A DNA stretch of 64,000 nucleotides from Comamonas suwonensis (lineage in GTDB: Bacteria > Pseudomonadota > Gammaproteobacteria > Burkholderiales > Burkholderiaceae_C), in the NCBI RefSeq assembly GCF_012844455.2, contig NZ_JABBCQ020000003.1, positions 1-64,000 on the forward strand, written 5' to 3'. The notes under the pieces were generated by a model. It searched no databases, had not been told where the DNA came from, and was given only the letters and a program-made list of their open reading frames with translations. The position numbers and the translations under genes are program-made. The stretch's first letter is position 1, and each line of letters starts with the position of its first letter. Positions 53,436 to 63,400 of the stretch are shown in pieces.

Positions 53436-53464
53436 ATTGATAGCTGATTGCGCTTGATAAACAA
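53436..53464 (+). repeat. Family A repeat on the 5' side of the GST gene
   Basis: TTGATAGCTGATTGCGCTTG followed by ATAAACAAG. Inverted relative to the copy at 52597. Confidence 0.75.
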
Positions 53465-53484
53465 GGGGTTTGAAGCGTTCTGGC

Positions 53485-54360
53485 TTAAATATTTTCAGAG
53501 TCCGCTTGCAGCTGTGCAAGAAGCCACTGGCGAAAGACCTGTAGTGCGCCACTGGCCGGGCGCGACTTGAGATGGGTCAGCCAGTAGGCACCGGTATCGA
53601 CCTCATGCGCAAATGGCCGTACCAGCCGCCCTTGCTGCAGCATGTGCTCGAACATGCGCGTGGGCAGCAGGGCAACACCTGCACCTTGCGCAGCGGCCTC
53701 GGCCAGTGTCAGCGATGAATCAAACATGGCGCCGCGTGCCAGTGGCGCGGTTTGCTCAAGACCGGCAAACCAGCCCTCCCATTCCTGACTGCGATAGGAG
53801 CGCAGCAAACTCTGGCGGGCCAGATCGGCAGGCTCGCGCAGCTGCTGGGCCAGCGCAGGCGTGCACATGGGCGAGAGCGGGGCGCGCAGCAGCATTTGCG
53901 CATGGGTGCCGTGCCAGGCACCATCGCCAAAACGCACGGCGGCGTCCAGCCCTTCGCCGGCCAGATCGACGCGGTTGTTATTCGTCAGCAGGCGCAGGTC
54001 GATATGCGGCTGTAGTTGCTGGAATTGGCTCAGCCGCGGAATCAGCCAGCCAATGGCAAATGTGCCGACTACGCCCACAGTCAGAATTTCGCGCGGCCGG
54101 GGCTCGGCCACTTGCTGCAGCGACTGCTGTATGCGCTCAAAGCTCTGCGTCACCACGGGCCACAGCGCCTGTCCTTCATCGGTCAAGGCAAGCCCGCGTG
54201 GCAGTCGCCTGAACAGCGGCTTGCCCAGCCGCTCTTCCAGATTGCGGATGTGCTGGCTGACGGCGGCCTGCGTCACATGCAGCTCCTGAGCGGCGCGGGT
54301 CAGGCTCAGGTGGCGGGCAGCGGCATCAAACATGCGCAAGGCGTTCAGAGGCAGTTGCAT
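53485..54360 (-). CDS. LysR-family regulator, AmpR/GcvA-like
   Basis: 291 residues. HTH region: LNALRMFDAAARHLSLTRAAQELHVTQAAVSQHIRNLEERLGKPLFRRLPRGLALT, the GcvA/AmpR subgroup. Effector domain includes ILTVGVVGTFAIGWLIPRLSQFQ, LRLLTNNNRVDLAGEGLDAAVRFGDGAWHG, matching AmpR-like proteins. It is divergent from a class A beta-lactamase gene 110 bases away, the standard AmpR-bla arrangement, so it probably senses peptidoglycan fragments and controls the beta-lactamase. Confidence 0.93.
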   Translation of the reverse strand: MQLPLNALRMFDAAARHLSLTRAAQELHVTQAAVSQHIRNLEERLGKPLFRRLPRGLALTDEGQALWPVVTQSFERIQQSLQQVAEPRPREILTVGVVGTFAIGWLIPRLSQFQQLQPHIDLRLLTNNNRVDLAGEGLDAAVRFGDGAWHGTHAQMLLRAPLSPMCTPALAQQLREPADLARQSLLRSYRSQEWEGWFAGLEQTAPLARGAMFDSSLTLAEAAAQGAGVALLPTRMFEHMLQQGRLVRPFAHEVDTGAYWLTHLKSRPASGALQVFRQWLLAQLQADSENI

Positions 54361-54382
54361 ACGAGAGATATAAAAGTTTTTC

Positions 54383-54392
54383 TAATGGATTA
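54383..54392. promoter_or_regulatory. Candidate LysR-type operator between ampR-like and bla
   Basis: TAATGGATTA, an inverted pair TAAT-N2-ATTA, in the 110-base divergent gap, nearer the regulator. It is a candidate only; the AmpR consensus was not matched base by base. Confidence 0.35.
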
Positions 54393-54470
54393 CGTCAATT
54401 ATTACTGCTGGTTCATGCGAAGTGTCCGCTATATGCTTTCAATCATGACCATGAAGCAAAAGAGGAACTT

Positions 54471-55376
54471 ATGCAACGACGCGGCGTGCTGACAACAGGA
54501 CTGGCCTTGGGTCTGAGCACCTGGGGTCTGTCGGGCTGTGCTTTTATCGCCAGGCAGCAAGCGGTGGCGGCAAAGGTTTTGAGTGACGAATTGGCTGCCC
54601 TAGAAGTACAGGCGCAGGGGCGGCTGGGCTTGTATGCGCTGGATACCAGCAGCGGTGCGGCTGCGGGCTGGCGTAGCGATGAGCGCTTTGCCATGTGCAG
54701 CACCTTCAAGACCTTGCTGGTCGCGCGCGTGCTGTCGCTGGCGCAAAGCGGCGAGATCAAGCTGTGGCACAAACGGTATTACGCAACCGCTGAAGTCATT
54801 GCCTGGTCGCCCGTATCTGCCCGATGGGCGGGCGCCAATGGCGGCATGACGGTGCAAAACCTGTGCGAGGCGGCGGTGGTTGTCAGCGACAACACGGCCG
54901 CCAATGTGTTGCTGGAGGCGACGGGTGGCCCGGCTGGGTTGACGCAATGGTTACGCAGTCTGGGTGACAGCATCACGCGTCTGGATCGCAATGAGCCCAC
55001 ACTGAACACGGCATTGGCAGGCGACGAGCGCGACACCACCACCCCTGAGGCCATGCTGCTGAGCCTGCAAAAAATCTTGCTTGCAGACGTGCTGGATGGT
55101 CCATTCCGCGCGCTGCTGCATCAATGGCTGCTGGATAGCCGCACCGGCGACAAGCGCGTGCGCTCAGGCCTGCCCGAACAATGGACGATAGGCGGCAAGA
55201 CGGGCAGCGGGGACAATGGCACATCCTGCGATACCCTCATCGCCTGGCCTAGCGAGCAGTCAGCGCCACTACTGGTAACGGCTTATCTGACTGGCAGCAA
55301 GCTCGACCTGGCTGGCCGTGAAGCGGTGCTGGCCAAGGCGGGTGAAGCGCTCAAGCGCTGGTATTACGCGATCTGA
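54471..55376 (+). CDS. Class A beta-lactamase, possible lipoprotein
   Basis: 301 residues. All class A motifs are present: Ser77-T-F-Lys80 (STFK), SDN (139-141), NEPTLN with Glu175 (the Ambler 166 equivalent), KTG (243-245). It hydrolyses penicillins and perhaps cephalosporins in the periplasm; the spectrum cannot be read. The N-terminus MQRRGVLTTGLALGLSTWGL-SGC has twin arginines and a lipobox LSGC (Cys23), suggesting Tat export and lipid anchoring. AGAGGAA precedes the ATG. It is divergent from an AmpR-like gene. Confidence 0.95.
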   Translation: MQRRGVLTTGLALGLSTWGLSGCAFIARQQAVAAKVLSDELAALEVQAQGRLGLYALDTSSGAAAGWRSDERFAMCSTFKTLLVARVLSLAQSGEIKLWHKRYYATAEVIAWSPVSARWAGANGGMTVQNLCEAAVVVSDNTAANVLLEATGGPAGLTQWLRSLGDSITRLDRNEPTLNTALAGDERDTTTPEAMLLSLQKILLADVLDGPFRALLHQWLLDSRTGDKRVRSGLPEQWTIGGKTGSGDNGTSCDTLIAWPSEQSAPLLVTAYLTGSKLDLAGREAVLAKAGEALKRWYYAI

Positions 55377-55543
55377 ATTGCCGTGTGCTAATCGTGGCTT
55401 TGCCGGTATTGCGTATTGAAACGGTGCGGCCCTTGTTTTTTCAAATGGCTTGTTGTGGCTAATGCCGATGGGGTAGCTGGTCTCGCGGGCGCAGAATGTA
55501 GGCATTCACCCGCCAGCCCTAGACCGAACCGATTGCCCCTCCC

Positions 55544-56968
55544 ATGCAGCAAGAGCCAGATTTCTTTCACAACCTCAATGAAGAAATGCGCGATGGCAAG
55601 CGCTGGCTGGAGCGGACGGTGGTGCTGGCCTATGCCGCTGCAGCGGGTCTGAGCGTGGTGGCATTCACGCTGCTGGCCGAGGCAGCGTTCGGCTTTTTTG
55701 AGAGCATTTATCACGGCACCAACGGCTGGCTGGTTCTGATTTGGATGCCAGCGGTGACGGCTGTTGCCGTTTGGGCCACGCGCAAATGGGCCCCTGGTGC
55801 CAGCGGCTCCGGTATTCCACAGGTGATCGCCACGCTGGAGCCCGGCGTCGGCGCCACTTTGCGCAGCCGCTTTGTGTCCTTGTGGCTATCGTTCGCCAAG
55901 ATCATCTTGGCCAGTGCCGGCTTCCTGGCGGGCCTGTCGATAGGGCGCGAAGGGCCTTCGGTGCAAGTGGCTGCAGGCGTCATGCATTCGGCGCGGCGCT
56001 GGCTGGGCCCCAAGTCGGTCATCAACACCCATGCGCTGCTGGTGGCTGGCGGTGCAGCGGGCATTGCTGCCGCCTTCAATGCACCACTGGCGGGCGTGGT
56101 GTTTGCGATTGAGGAGCTGTCGCGTAAGCTGGAGTCGCGCTCCAGCGGGCTGATCATCGCGGCCATTGTGCTAGCAGGCCTGATGGGGGTCTCGATGTTC
56201 GGCAATCTCAGCTACTTCGGACGCATTCGGGTGCAGGAGTTGAGCTGGCATGATCTGCTGCCTTGTCTGGCGGTGGCGCTGACCTGCGGTGTGCTGGGGG
56301 GATTGTTTGCCAAGCTGATGACTATTTCTCTGACTTCATCGACCGAGCGCTTGAACAAGTTAAAGTCCCGTTTTCCCATTCGCTTTGCGGCTGTTCTGGC
56401 CTTGCTGATTGCCGTTATCGGAGTGGTCACTGGCGGTGCCACTTTTGGCGCAGGCTCCGAAGCTGTCAAGCACATGCTGCAGGGCGAAGCCGATGTCCCC
56501 GAGTTCTATGTGACCCTCAAATTCATCGCCACCTGGCTATCGGCCTGGGTGGGTGTGCCGGGCGGAATCTTTGCGCCTTCGCTGTCGATTGGTGCGGGGG
56601 TGGGTAATAACGTGGCATCCATTGTCGGGACAACGGATATTGCTCCAGCCTTGATCGCCATGGGCATGGCCGCCTTTCTGGCTGCCGTCACCCAGGCTCC
56701 GTTGACGGCCTTCATCATTGTGATGGAGATGGTGGATGGCCATTCGCTGGTGCTCAGCCTGATGGCCTCGGCCATGATCGCCAGCATGATCTCGCGCATG
56801 ATTGCGCGGCCTCTTTATGAATCGCTGGCTCTGCACATGCTCCATGTGGCAAGGGGGTCCATGCCAAAAGAGCCGGAGCCGGAAGCGACCGTCGTTCAGG
56901 CAGATGCGGCGCAGGCAGTTTCAAAAGAAGAGCCTGCGGCGACAGATTCAGTTCGTAAACCTTATTGA
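55544..56968 (+). CDS. ClC-family chloride channel/antiporter
   Basis: 474 residues, many membrane helices. Selectivity motifs GSGIP (88-92) and GREGP (134-138) are intact. Glu136 is the gating glutamate of H+/Cl- exchangers, so an antiporter is likely. Later motifs: AAAFNAPLAGVVFAIEEL and VGVPGGIFAPSLSIGAGVGN. The C-terminal 40 residues are acidic and likely cytoplasmic; no CBS domains. Probably aids acid tolerance or anion balance. ATG 55544 lacks a strong Shine-Dalgarno. Confidence 0.94.
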   Translation: MQQEPDFFHNLNEEMRDGKRWLERTVVLAYAAAAGLSVVAFTLLAEAAFGFFESIYHGTNGWLVLIWMPAVTAVAVWATRKWAPGASGSGIPQVIATLEPGVGATLRSRFVSLWLSFAKIILASAGFLAGLSIGREGPSVQVAAGVMHSARRWLGPKSVINTHALLVAGGAAGIAAAFNAPLAGVVFAIEELSRKLESRSSGLIIAAIVLAGLMGVSMFGNLSYFGRIRVQELSWHDLLPCLAVALTCGVLGGLFAKLMTISLTSSTERLNKLKSRFPIRFAAVLALLIAVIGVVTGGATFGAGSEAVKHMLQGEADVPEFYVTLKFIATWLSAWVGVPGGIFAPSLSIGAGVGNNVASIVGTTDIAPALIAMGMAAFLAAVTQAPLTAFIIVMEMVDGHSLVLSLMASAMIASMISRMIARPLYESLALHMLHVARGSMPKEPEPEATVVQADAAQAVSKEEPAATDSVRKPY

Positions 56969-57053
56969 GGTGGCTGTCCGGGCGTATGCGAGATTGCGCA
57001 ACACGTCCGTTGCGAGCTTTCTCAAGCAGGGGTAACGAAAATGGTTGAGCCAG

Positions 57054-57689
57054 TCATGGCTTGCCGCCTGCCAAATGGAAAGCGTACTGTTCGGCGATCG
57101 AAACCGGCTTGCGCGAACTGGTTTGGACAGATCCTTGCGCGGTAAACAGAAAAGGGTAGAGACTGAAGCAGGAATCGCCGTGCAAGGCGGCGACGTCCGC
57201 TTGCCAGCCTTCCCATTGAAACCCTCTGTAGAACTCGCGCAGTCGGACCGTAAAGGCCCATTGCGTAAATTCAGAGTGCCCGACTTCCAGTGATTCCCAA
57301 GCCAAGGTATCGGGTGCGAAATAGTAGATTGCCCCTTGGTCCTTTCCAAGTCCACCGCCATTGATCGCAAAAAATCCACCCAGAACATCGTCCGCAATCA
57401 GCATAAATCCATTGGCTCTTTGGTGGTTCCAGTTGCTCAGGTTGCGGCTGAGCTTGGGGTGACCTGATCCGAGCATTCTCAGCCAGCCGCCATCAATCAG
57501 TATTCCGCCTGTTCCATGCGCAATAGCGCCCAGCGGCGAACGAGTAGAAACCTGAAGATCCGCCAGCACAGAGTCGCATACCGCGGAGGGCGGCAGCACT
57601 TGAATGGGCAACTCGCAGCCTTCGACCCACTCCTGGACGAGAGGCCATGCGGATTCTTGCGGATCCAGGAGTTCTTCAAGTTTTCGCAT
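57054..57689 (-). CDS. DUF2625 family protein
   Basis: About 211 residues from ATG 57689 (MRKLEELLDPQESAWPLVQE); the frame is open to 57767. The family pattern is strong: RSPLGAIAHGTGGILIDGGW, LRMLGSGHPKLSRNL, ANGFMLIADDVLGGFFAINGG, IYYFAPDTLAWESLEVGHSEF and FYRGFQWEGWQADVAAL. A soluble protein of unknown function, usually monocistronic. No Shine-Dalgarno supports one start over the other. Confidence 0.88.
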   Translation of the reverse strand: MRKLEELLDPQESAWPLVQEWVEGCELPIQVLPPSAVCDSVLADLQVSTRSPLGAIAHGTGGILIDGGWLRMLGSGHPKLSRNLSNWNHQRANGFMLIADDVLGGFFAINGGGLGKDQGAIYYFAPDTLAWESLEVGHSEFTQWAFTVRLREFYRGFQWEGWQADVAALHGDSCFSLYPFLFTAQGSVQTSSRKPVSIAEQYAFHLAGGKP

Positions 57690-57813
57690 TGATTGCTGGT
57701 GTATGGAGTTTTCTATAGCAGCAGTGTATTTGCCGATCCAGCGATGCGGACTTTGAAGTGCACGCAATCATTGCGTCATTTGACTGGTGTGTTCGTGATT
57801 CGCCTTTGCGTAT

Positions 57814-60207
57814 TCAACCGCAAGAGCCCACATAGCCGCAGGCGGTGCAGAAATTGCAGCCATCTTTTTTGATCATGGCATGTGCACCGCAGTCAGGACA
57901 TTTTTTGCCATTGACGGGAACCGTTTTCTCGGTTTCGGATGCAGGCGTGGCCGCAGTACTGGGCGCTGGCTGAGGCAGTCCTCGGTTGGCGATGATGCTT
58001 TGAATGGCGTAGGCCAGTAGTGCCACCTCACTGTCGTGCCACAGCGGAATGCGGGTTCCGTCATCTCGTGTCTTGAAGCCGTAGCGCACCGGGCCTCTAT
58101 CCCAGGCGACCTTGCGCAGATCGGCAAGCGCTTTGTCGAGAAAGCCGCCGCGCGCCGCCAGGCTCAGGCTGCGCATGGTGGCCGTGATCCATTGCTGGCT
58201 CTCGCCGGTCTGCCCCACGGGCATGAAAAATTCGATGGGTCGCTCCACGCCATCCACCACCATGAAACTGACCACCAGATACAGCCGCCGCGCACCGTCG
58301 TGGGTGAAGTATTCGATCTTGTCGACCACAGCGTTGAGCGGGCCTTCGGGGCGACGCTCCACCACGGCGCCCATGCCGCTGTTGATTCCTGAATTGATAG
58401 CTGCTTGCGCTTGTGTAGATTGCTGAGCAGGCGTTTTTGCTGTGGATTCCAGTGACAGCACCGCACCCAGCGTCTCGTTGGGGCGGTAGGTGGCACAGCC
58501 TTTGAGGCCGGCCTCCCAGCACTCCATATAGAGATTTTTGAAGTCCTCAAACGGATAGTCGGCCGGGATATTGACGGTCTTGGAAATCGAGGTGTCGATA
58601 AATGGCTGCACGCAGCGCATCATGGCGACATGCTCGCTGGCGCTCATCTCTAAAGCGCTGACAAAGTAGTCGGGCAGTAGAGCGCCGTCGCCATGCATGG
58701 CCTTATAGAGCCGGTATGCATGGTCTTGCACGGTGTAGAACTGCTCACCGCCATCGGCCGTGCGTTTTTTGCGCGTGTAGGTCCACGAGAACGCGGGCTC
58801 TATACCGTTCGATGCGTTGTCGGCAAAAGCCAGCGATACCGTACCCGTGGGCGCGATGGACAGCAGGTGGCTGTTGCGCAGGCCCTGCTTTTTGATGGCG
58901 GCGCGCAGGTCCTTGGGAAGGCGCTTGGCAAAGCCACTTTTCAGATATTGCCTGGCGTTGAACAGCGGGAAGGCCCCTTTTTCCTGCGCCAGTTCCACAG
59001 ACGCAGCGTAGGCCGCGTCGCGCATGGTGCGAGCGATAGTCTCGGCTTGCTTGAGCCCTTCATCGCTGGCATAGCGCAGGCCCAGCAAGATCAGCGTATC
59101 GCCCAGTCCCGTAAAGCCCACGCCAATGCGGCGCTTTTGCTGGGCTTCGCGCTGCTGCTCGGGCAGTGGCCAGACAGTGGCGTCCAGCACGTTATCCAGC
59201 ATGCGCACCTGTATGGCGACGGAGGCGCGGAAGGCGGCGAGGTCGAAATGCGCTTGCGGCGTGAAGGGCTCGCGCACAAAGCGGGTGAGAATGATGGGCC
59301 CCAGATCACAGCAGCCGTAGGGCGGCAGCGGCTGCTCGCCGCAGGGGTTGGTGGCAGCGATCTGCTCGGCGTACCAGAGGTTGTTGTCGGCATTGATGTT
59401 GTCTAGAAACAGAATGCCCGGCTCGGCAAAGTCATAGGCCGATTGCATGATGGCGTTCCACAGCGTGCGTGCCGAGGTGCTTTGATAGACCCAGAGACCA
59501 TCTTCTCTGAGGTGTGCTCCGGCCTGAATTTGCACTTCGCTGGGGCTGGCGACATGGACCAGCGCCCATCCGGCGTCGTCCCTGACCGCCTGCATGAAGG
59601 CGCTGCTCATGCCGACCGAGACATTGAAATTGTTCCAGCGGCCTTTTTGCCGCTTGGCGGTGATGAACTCCAGCACATCGGGGTGGTCTATGCGCAGCAC
59701 GCCCATCTGGGCCCCGCGTCGCGCACCGGCGGATTCCACCGTGGTGCAAGACGCATCAAATACATCGATGAACGAGCAGGGGCCCGATGCATAGGAGTTG
59801 GTGCCCCGCACCAGTGCACCGCGCGGTCGCAGATTGGAAAAGTCGTAGCCCACGCCGCCGCCACGCCGCATGGTCTCGGCCGCCTGAGAGAGCGCCGTAT
59901 AGATGCCGGGATTGCCCTGGGTGTCAAAGCCGTTGGTGGCGTCTGCCACGGGTTGGACAAAGCAGTTGATCAGCGTGGCCTTGGTATCCAGCCCGGCCGC
60001 TGCCATGATGCGCCCCGCACCAATTGCACCCCGCTGCAGATTGTCCAGAAACTGCTGCTGCCAGTGGGCCTGCAGCTTGGGCTTTTCAACTGCAGCCAGC
60101 GCCCGTGCTACGCGGGCGAACAGGTCTTGCTCGGTTTGTTCGCCGGTGGCTAGGTATTTTTCGGCCAGCACATCCTGGCTGATGGCTTGTGGAGGAAGAG
60201 GGGTCAT
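57814..60207 (-). CDS. nrdJ: Adenosylcobalamin-dependent (class II) ribonucleotide reductase
   Basis: Makes deoxyribonucleotides with or without oxygen, using B12. 797 residues from ATG 60207; upstream codons are open but unlike the family. Cys82 (LINCFVQP), NPCGEQ (287-292) with the radical-bearing Cys289 and Glu291, and NSHLLSIAPTGTVSLAFADNASNGIEP are class II motifs. The C-terminus has a zinc-ribbon/redox tail, KCPDCGAHAMIKKDGCNFCTACGYVG. The short segment QAQAAINSGINSG (near 58390) is encoded by a family A repeat. I saw no cobalamin riboswitch upstream. Confidence 0.95.
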   Translation of the reverse strand: MTPLPPQAISQDVLAEKYLATGEQTEQDLFARVARALAAVEKPKLQAHWQQQFLDNLQRGAIGAGRIMAAAGLDTKATLINCFVQPVADATNGFDTQGNPGIYTALSQAAETMRRGGGVGYDFSNLRPRGALVRGTNSYASGPCSFIDVFDASCTTVESAGARRGAQMGVLRIDHPDVLEFITAKRQKGRWNNFNVSVGMSSAFMQAVRDDAGWALVHVASPSEVQIQAGAHLREDGLWVYQSTSARTLWNAIMQSAYDFAEPGILFLDNINADNNLWYAEQIAATNPCGEQPLPPYGCCDLGPIILTRFVREPFTPQAHFDLAAFRASVAIQVRMLDNVLDATVWPLPEQQREAQQKRRIGVGFTGLGDTLILLGLRYASDEGLKQAETIARTMRDAAYAASVELAQEKGAFPLFNARQYLKSGFAKRLPKDLRAAIKKQGLRNSHLLSIAPTGTVSLAFADNASNGIEPAFSWTYTRKKRTADGGEQFYTVQDHAYRLYKAMHGDGALLPDYFVSALEMSASEHVAMMRCVQPFIDTSISKTVNIPADYPFEDFKNLYMECWEAGLKGCATYRPNETLGAVLSLESTAKTPAQQSTQAQAAINSGINSGMGAVVERRPEGPLNAVVDKIEYFTHDGARRLYLVVSFMVVDGVERPIEFFMPVGQTGESQQWITATMRSLSLAARGGFLDKALADLRKVAWDRGPVRYGFKTRDDGTRIPLWHDSEVALLAYAIQSIIANRGLPQPAPSTAATPASETEKTVPVNGKKCPDCGAHAMIKKDGCNFCTACGYVGSCG
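58394..58413 (+). repeat. Family A repeat core inside nrdJ
   Basis: TTGATAGCTGCTTGCGCTTG on the plus strand, antisense to nrdJ. It stays in frame and encodes a low-conservation linker before the C-terminal part of the enzyme. Confidence 0.75.
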
Positions 60208-60400
60208 GGCGGCTCGCTTGCTCAAGTCAGGTACACCTTTGTACCCAGTTGGAGCCCGAATGCTGTGACGCAACGCAACAAATACAAAGTGGTAATTTTG
60301 AAAAGCGACCAAATACGCGCAAAAAATAGCGAGCCTGCCTGAAAAACTTTGCGGATCAGAGCCTCTGAAGCCTTTGGCGCGGATTTTCAGGCGCTACCCG

Positions 60401-63400
60401 CTACCAACTGCGTTTCACACCCAGAATGGCCTGCACTCCCGTCTTGACCCGTGTATCACCGCCGTTGGCCCATAGTTTGTTGAGTTCGGCATAAACGCTG
60501 GTCATGGCGTTCAACTTCAAGGTGCCGCCTAGCGCGAGTTCGGTACTGGTATAGCCGCCTTGGGCCGCAATGGCGGTGGTCGTTGACGCGGTCATAAAAT
60601 TGGCCACATCGGTGGCGCGATTGGCATGGAAGAGATTGACCCGTACCGAAGGCTGGAATACGCCGAAAGAAGTCGGGAAGCGGCCCTTGATGCGAGCCCC
60701 CAAGCGCAAAAGCCAGTCATTGTCTGCGCGGATGCCGACCCAAGTCGTCCCCAGGGTGGTGTCGGCCAGTGTCATGTTGCGGTAAATCAGCTGCGCTTGC
60801 GGCTCAATCTGCCAGCCGCCGTGCAAGGGCAGAGGCTGGCCAGCTTCCAGCGATGCCAGCCAGCCATAACCCTTTGTCAGTGCTGAGGCATTGCTGCGGG
60901 TGTAAAGCTCGCTTCGGTAGTCGGCAGCCTGCAGCACTGCATCTAGGTAGAAATTCTGTGCATTCTGGTAGCTGCCGTAGACGCCGATATAGCGATTGCG
61001 AAGACTGTTGAAGCCCACATCCTGGCCTTGTTGCCCGCCGGAAAAGCCTCGCACCTGCACATCTCCGCTCAGTTGCCCCACATACAGGCCCGTTTTCCAG
61101 TCGCCATTCGCCCAGACATCGAGACCCGCCTGAAAACCCGTCAGCAGGGCCTGACTTCGCGCGCTTACCAGCCCCGGCTGACTGATGCGTGGCTCGCTTC
61201 GGATCAGCCGCCCCCAAGTCTGGCGAGCTTGGCGGCTATCACGGCCCTCGTTGATATCGTCGCCAACCCGCTGTTGTCTATTTCCCACTAAGGTCAGATC
61301 GGCTTGGCGCAGCTGCGACGGCAATGAGCTGATCAACGACGCCTCCGCTCGATAGGAGGTATCGATACCGTTGATGCTCGAATGCAGCGAGGCCCCAGAG
61401 GCATCGCTTTTCAGGCGGTATTCAAATGCCCCCGCATCCACCTGCCCACCGGCGAGCGTGAAAGCACCAGGATTCAGGCTGGCGCCGTTCTCCGTGCCCA
61501 CCACCACGATGCCCTTGGCATCGGTTTTCGCACCCAGGCCTCCTGCATTGCTCACGGCAAGTGTGGTATTGCCACTCGCCACGGCATTGCTGCCGCTGAG
61601 CAGCAGCATGTCGCTGGCGCTGCCCGGGCCCTGCAGCTTGGCAGACAGGCTCAGCGTGCCGCTATTTCCCACATACGGGCCGGTGAGCTTGAGAACCGTG
61701 CCCGGCCTGCTGCTGTTCGGGTTGCTGAGCATCACCAGACCGCTGTTGTTCAAGGCGGCAATGCTTTGGCTGTGGCCAGCAATATCCAGCACCGCACCGG
61801 CCGCCACGGTGTGGGCCGATGCCTGGCTCAGCACATTGGCAGTAGCCGCCAGCAGCCGTCCCTGTGCCACTTCGGTGGCTCCGCTGTAGGTGCTGCTCAC
61901 ATGATCCAAGCGCAGTGTTCCCAGACCTTGCTTGACCAGGCCTCCTCTGCCCACGATAGACCCCGTCATGCCCAGTTCGGTATTGCTTGCGACCTGTACG
62001 CGCCCGGCTGTTGTGCTCAAGGTGATGGTGCGGCCAGTATCAAAGCTGGAGGTCGTGGCAAGCGTTCCGCCGTTCAGCTCGATACCGCCCGAAGCGGCAC
62101 CCAGATTGGCATCGCTGGACACGGACAACACGCCGCTGTCGATTTTGCTGCCGCCAGAGTAAGTGTTGCGTCCTCCCAGTACCAAGGTGCCCAGATCGGT
62201 TTTCACCAGCGTGCTCGCACCGGTCAGAGGCGCGGTGATGGTGGCACTCATGCCTGAGCCTGCGGCCGTTCCATCGCCAACCCGCACCATCGTCATCCCA
62301 TTCTCACCTTGCAAGTCGATGCTATCGCCGTCGATCCGATAACCGTCGCTGGCAAACTGTGCGCCCAGAATGCCAATCGGGCCCGCCGAGCGGTCCACGG
62401 TCACGGTGCCTGCGGTGCCCTGGAAGATGACAAAGCCCGGATTGGGCTGGTAAGGCCCATTGAGCGCGCCGTCCACTTCCGTCCAGCTTTCACCATCGGC
62501 GCGCCAGGCCCCCGAGCCCCCGTCAATCACGCCGTTGTCATCCAGCGCCGTATTGCCGCCATCCCAGGCGCGCAGTGTGGCACCCAAGGCCGATACCACG
62601 TTGATCTGTCCTTTTGCCTCGGTCTGAATATGCAACTCACCGGCGGGAATTCCCGTAGGGCTTGTCGAAATCAGCAGACCTTTGTCCGTCAGCCTACCGC
62701 CATAGTCAAACAGCCGATAGATTCCGCGACCAAAGCCGCCGATATCACTGACGTGCAGATTGCCATCCAGCACCAGATCCCCGCCGACACGAAACAGCAC
62801 CGTGCTGCCAGGGGCGCCGAAGGCCGCATTGATATCGCTTGCGCTGTCAAGGCTGAGATTGCCTGCCATCGTTAACGTCTGGCCCTGTACGCCAGACAGC
62901 ACGCCACCGTTGGAAAACTGGACCGCACCATTGACCGTGCCCGCCCCGGCCAGCATCCCGGTTAGCTCCACGCTAACCGGCCCTGCGAAACTCCCATTCA
63001 CCTGCAACTGTCCGGCGTTGACAAAGGCCGTCCCGCCCAGCCGCTGATCCACGATCAGCGTGCCTCCCTGAACGCGGGTCTGACCCAGAAAACCAGGGCT
63101 GTCGCCGCTCAGGCGGGTCACACCGGCATAGTGATTGATCTGATGAGAGCCGGTGAGAGCAGAGGAAAGAGTTGCGGCAAAGGCATAGGCGCTGCCCGTG
63201 TGATTGAAGTTCAGCGTGGCAGAGCCTTCGCCGAAGCGCAACTGGGCTGCCTCCAGCGTGCCCGGGGCCACTGCATCGCTTGGGTCTTTCGATGCTGCGC
63301 CTATATCAATCGCACCAGATGCGGTGCTGTAGGTGGCGAGGTCGACCCCTGCGCCAGAGACGGATAGACGGCCATCGTCTCTCAGCTGCAAGCTTGCGGC

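Noticed and set aside
54471-55376. Recently acquired resistance island around the beta-lactamase
   Set aside because: No insertion sequence, integron site or transposase flanks the pair, and its base composition matches the neighbours.
60208-60400. Cobalamin riboswitch before nrdJ
   Set aside because: No B12-box (GCCACTG-like) core or long multi-stem leader is present in the roughly 200 bases upstream.
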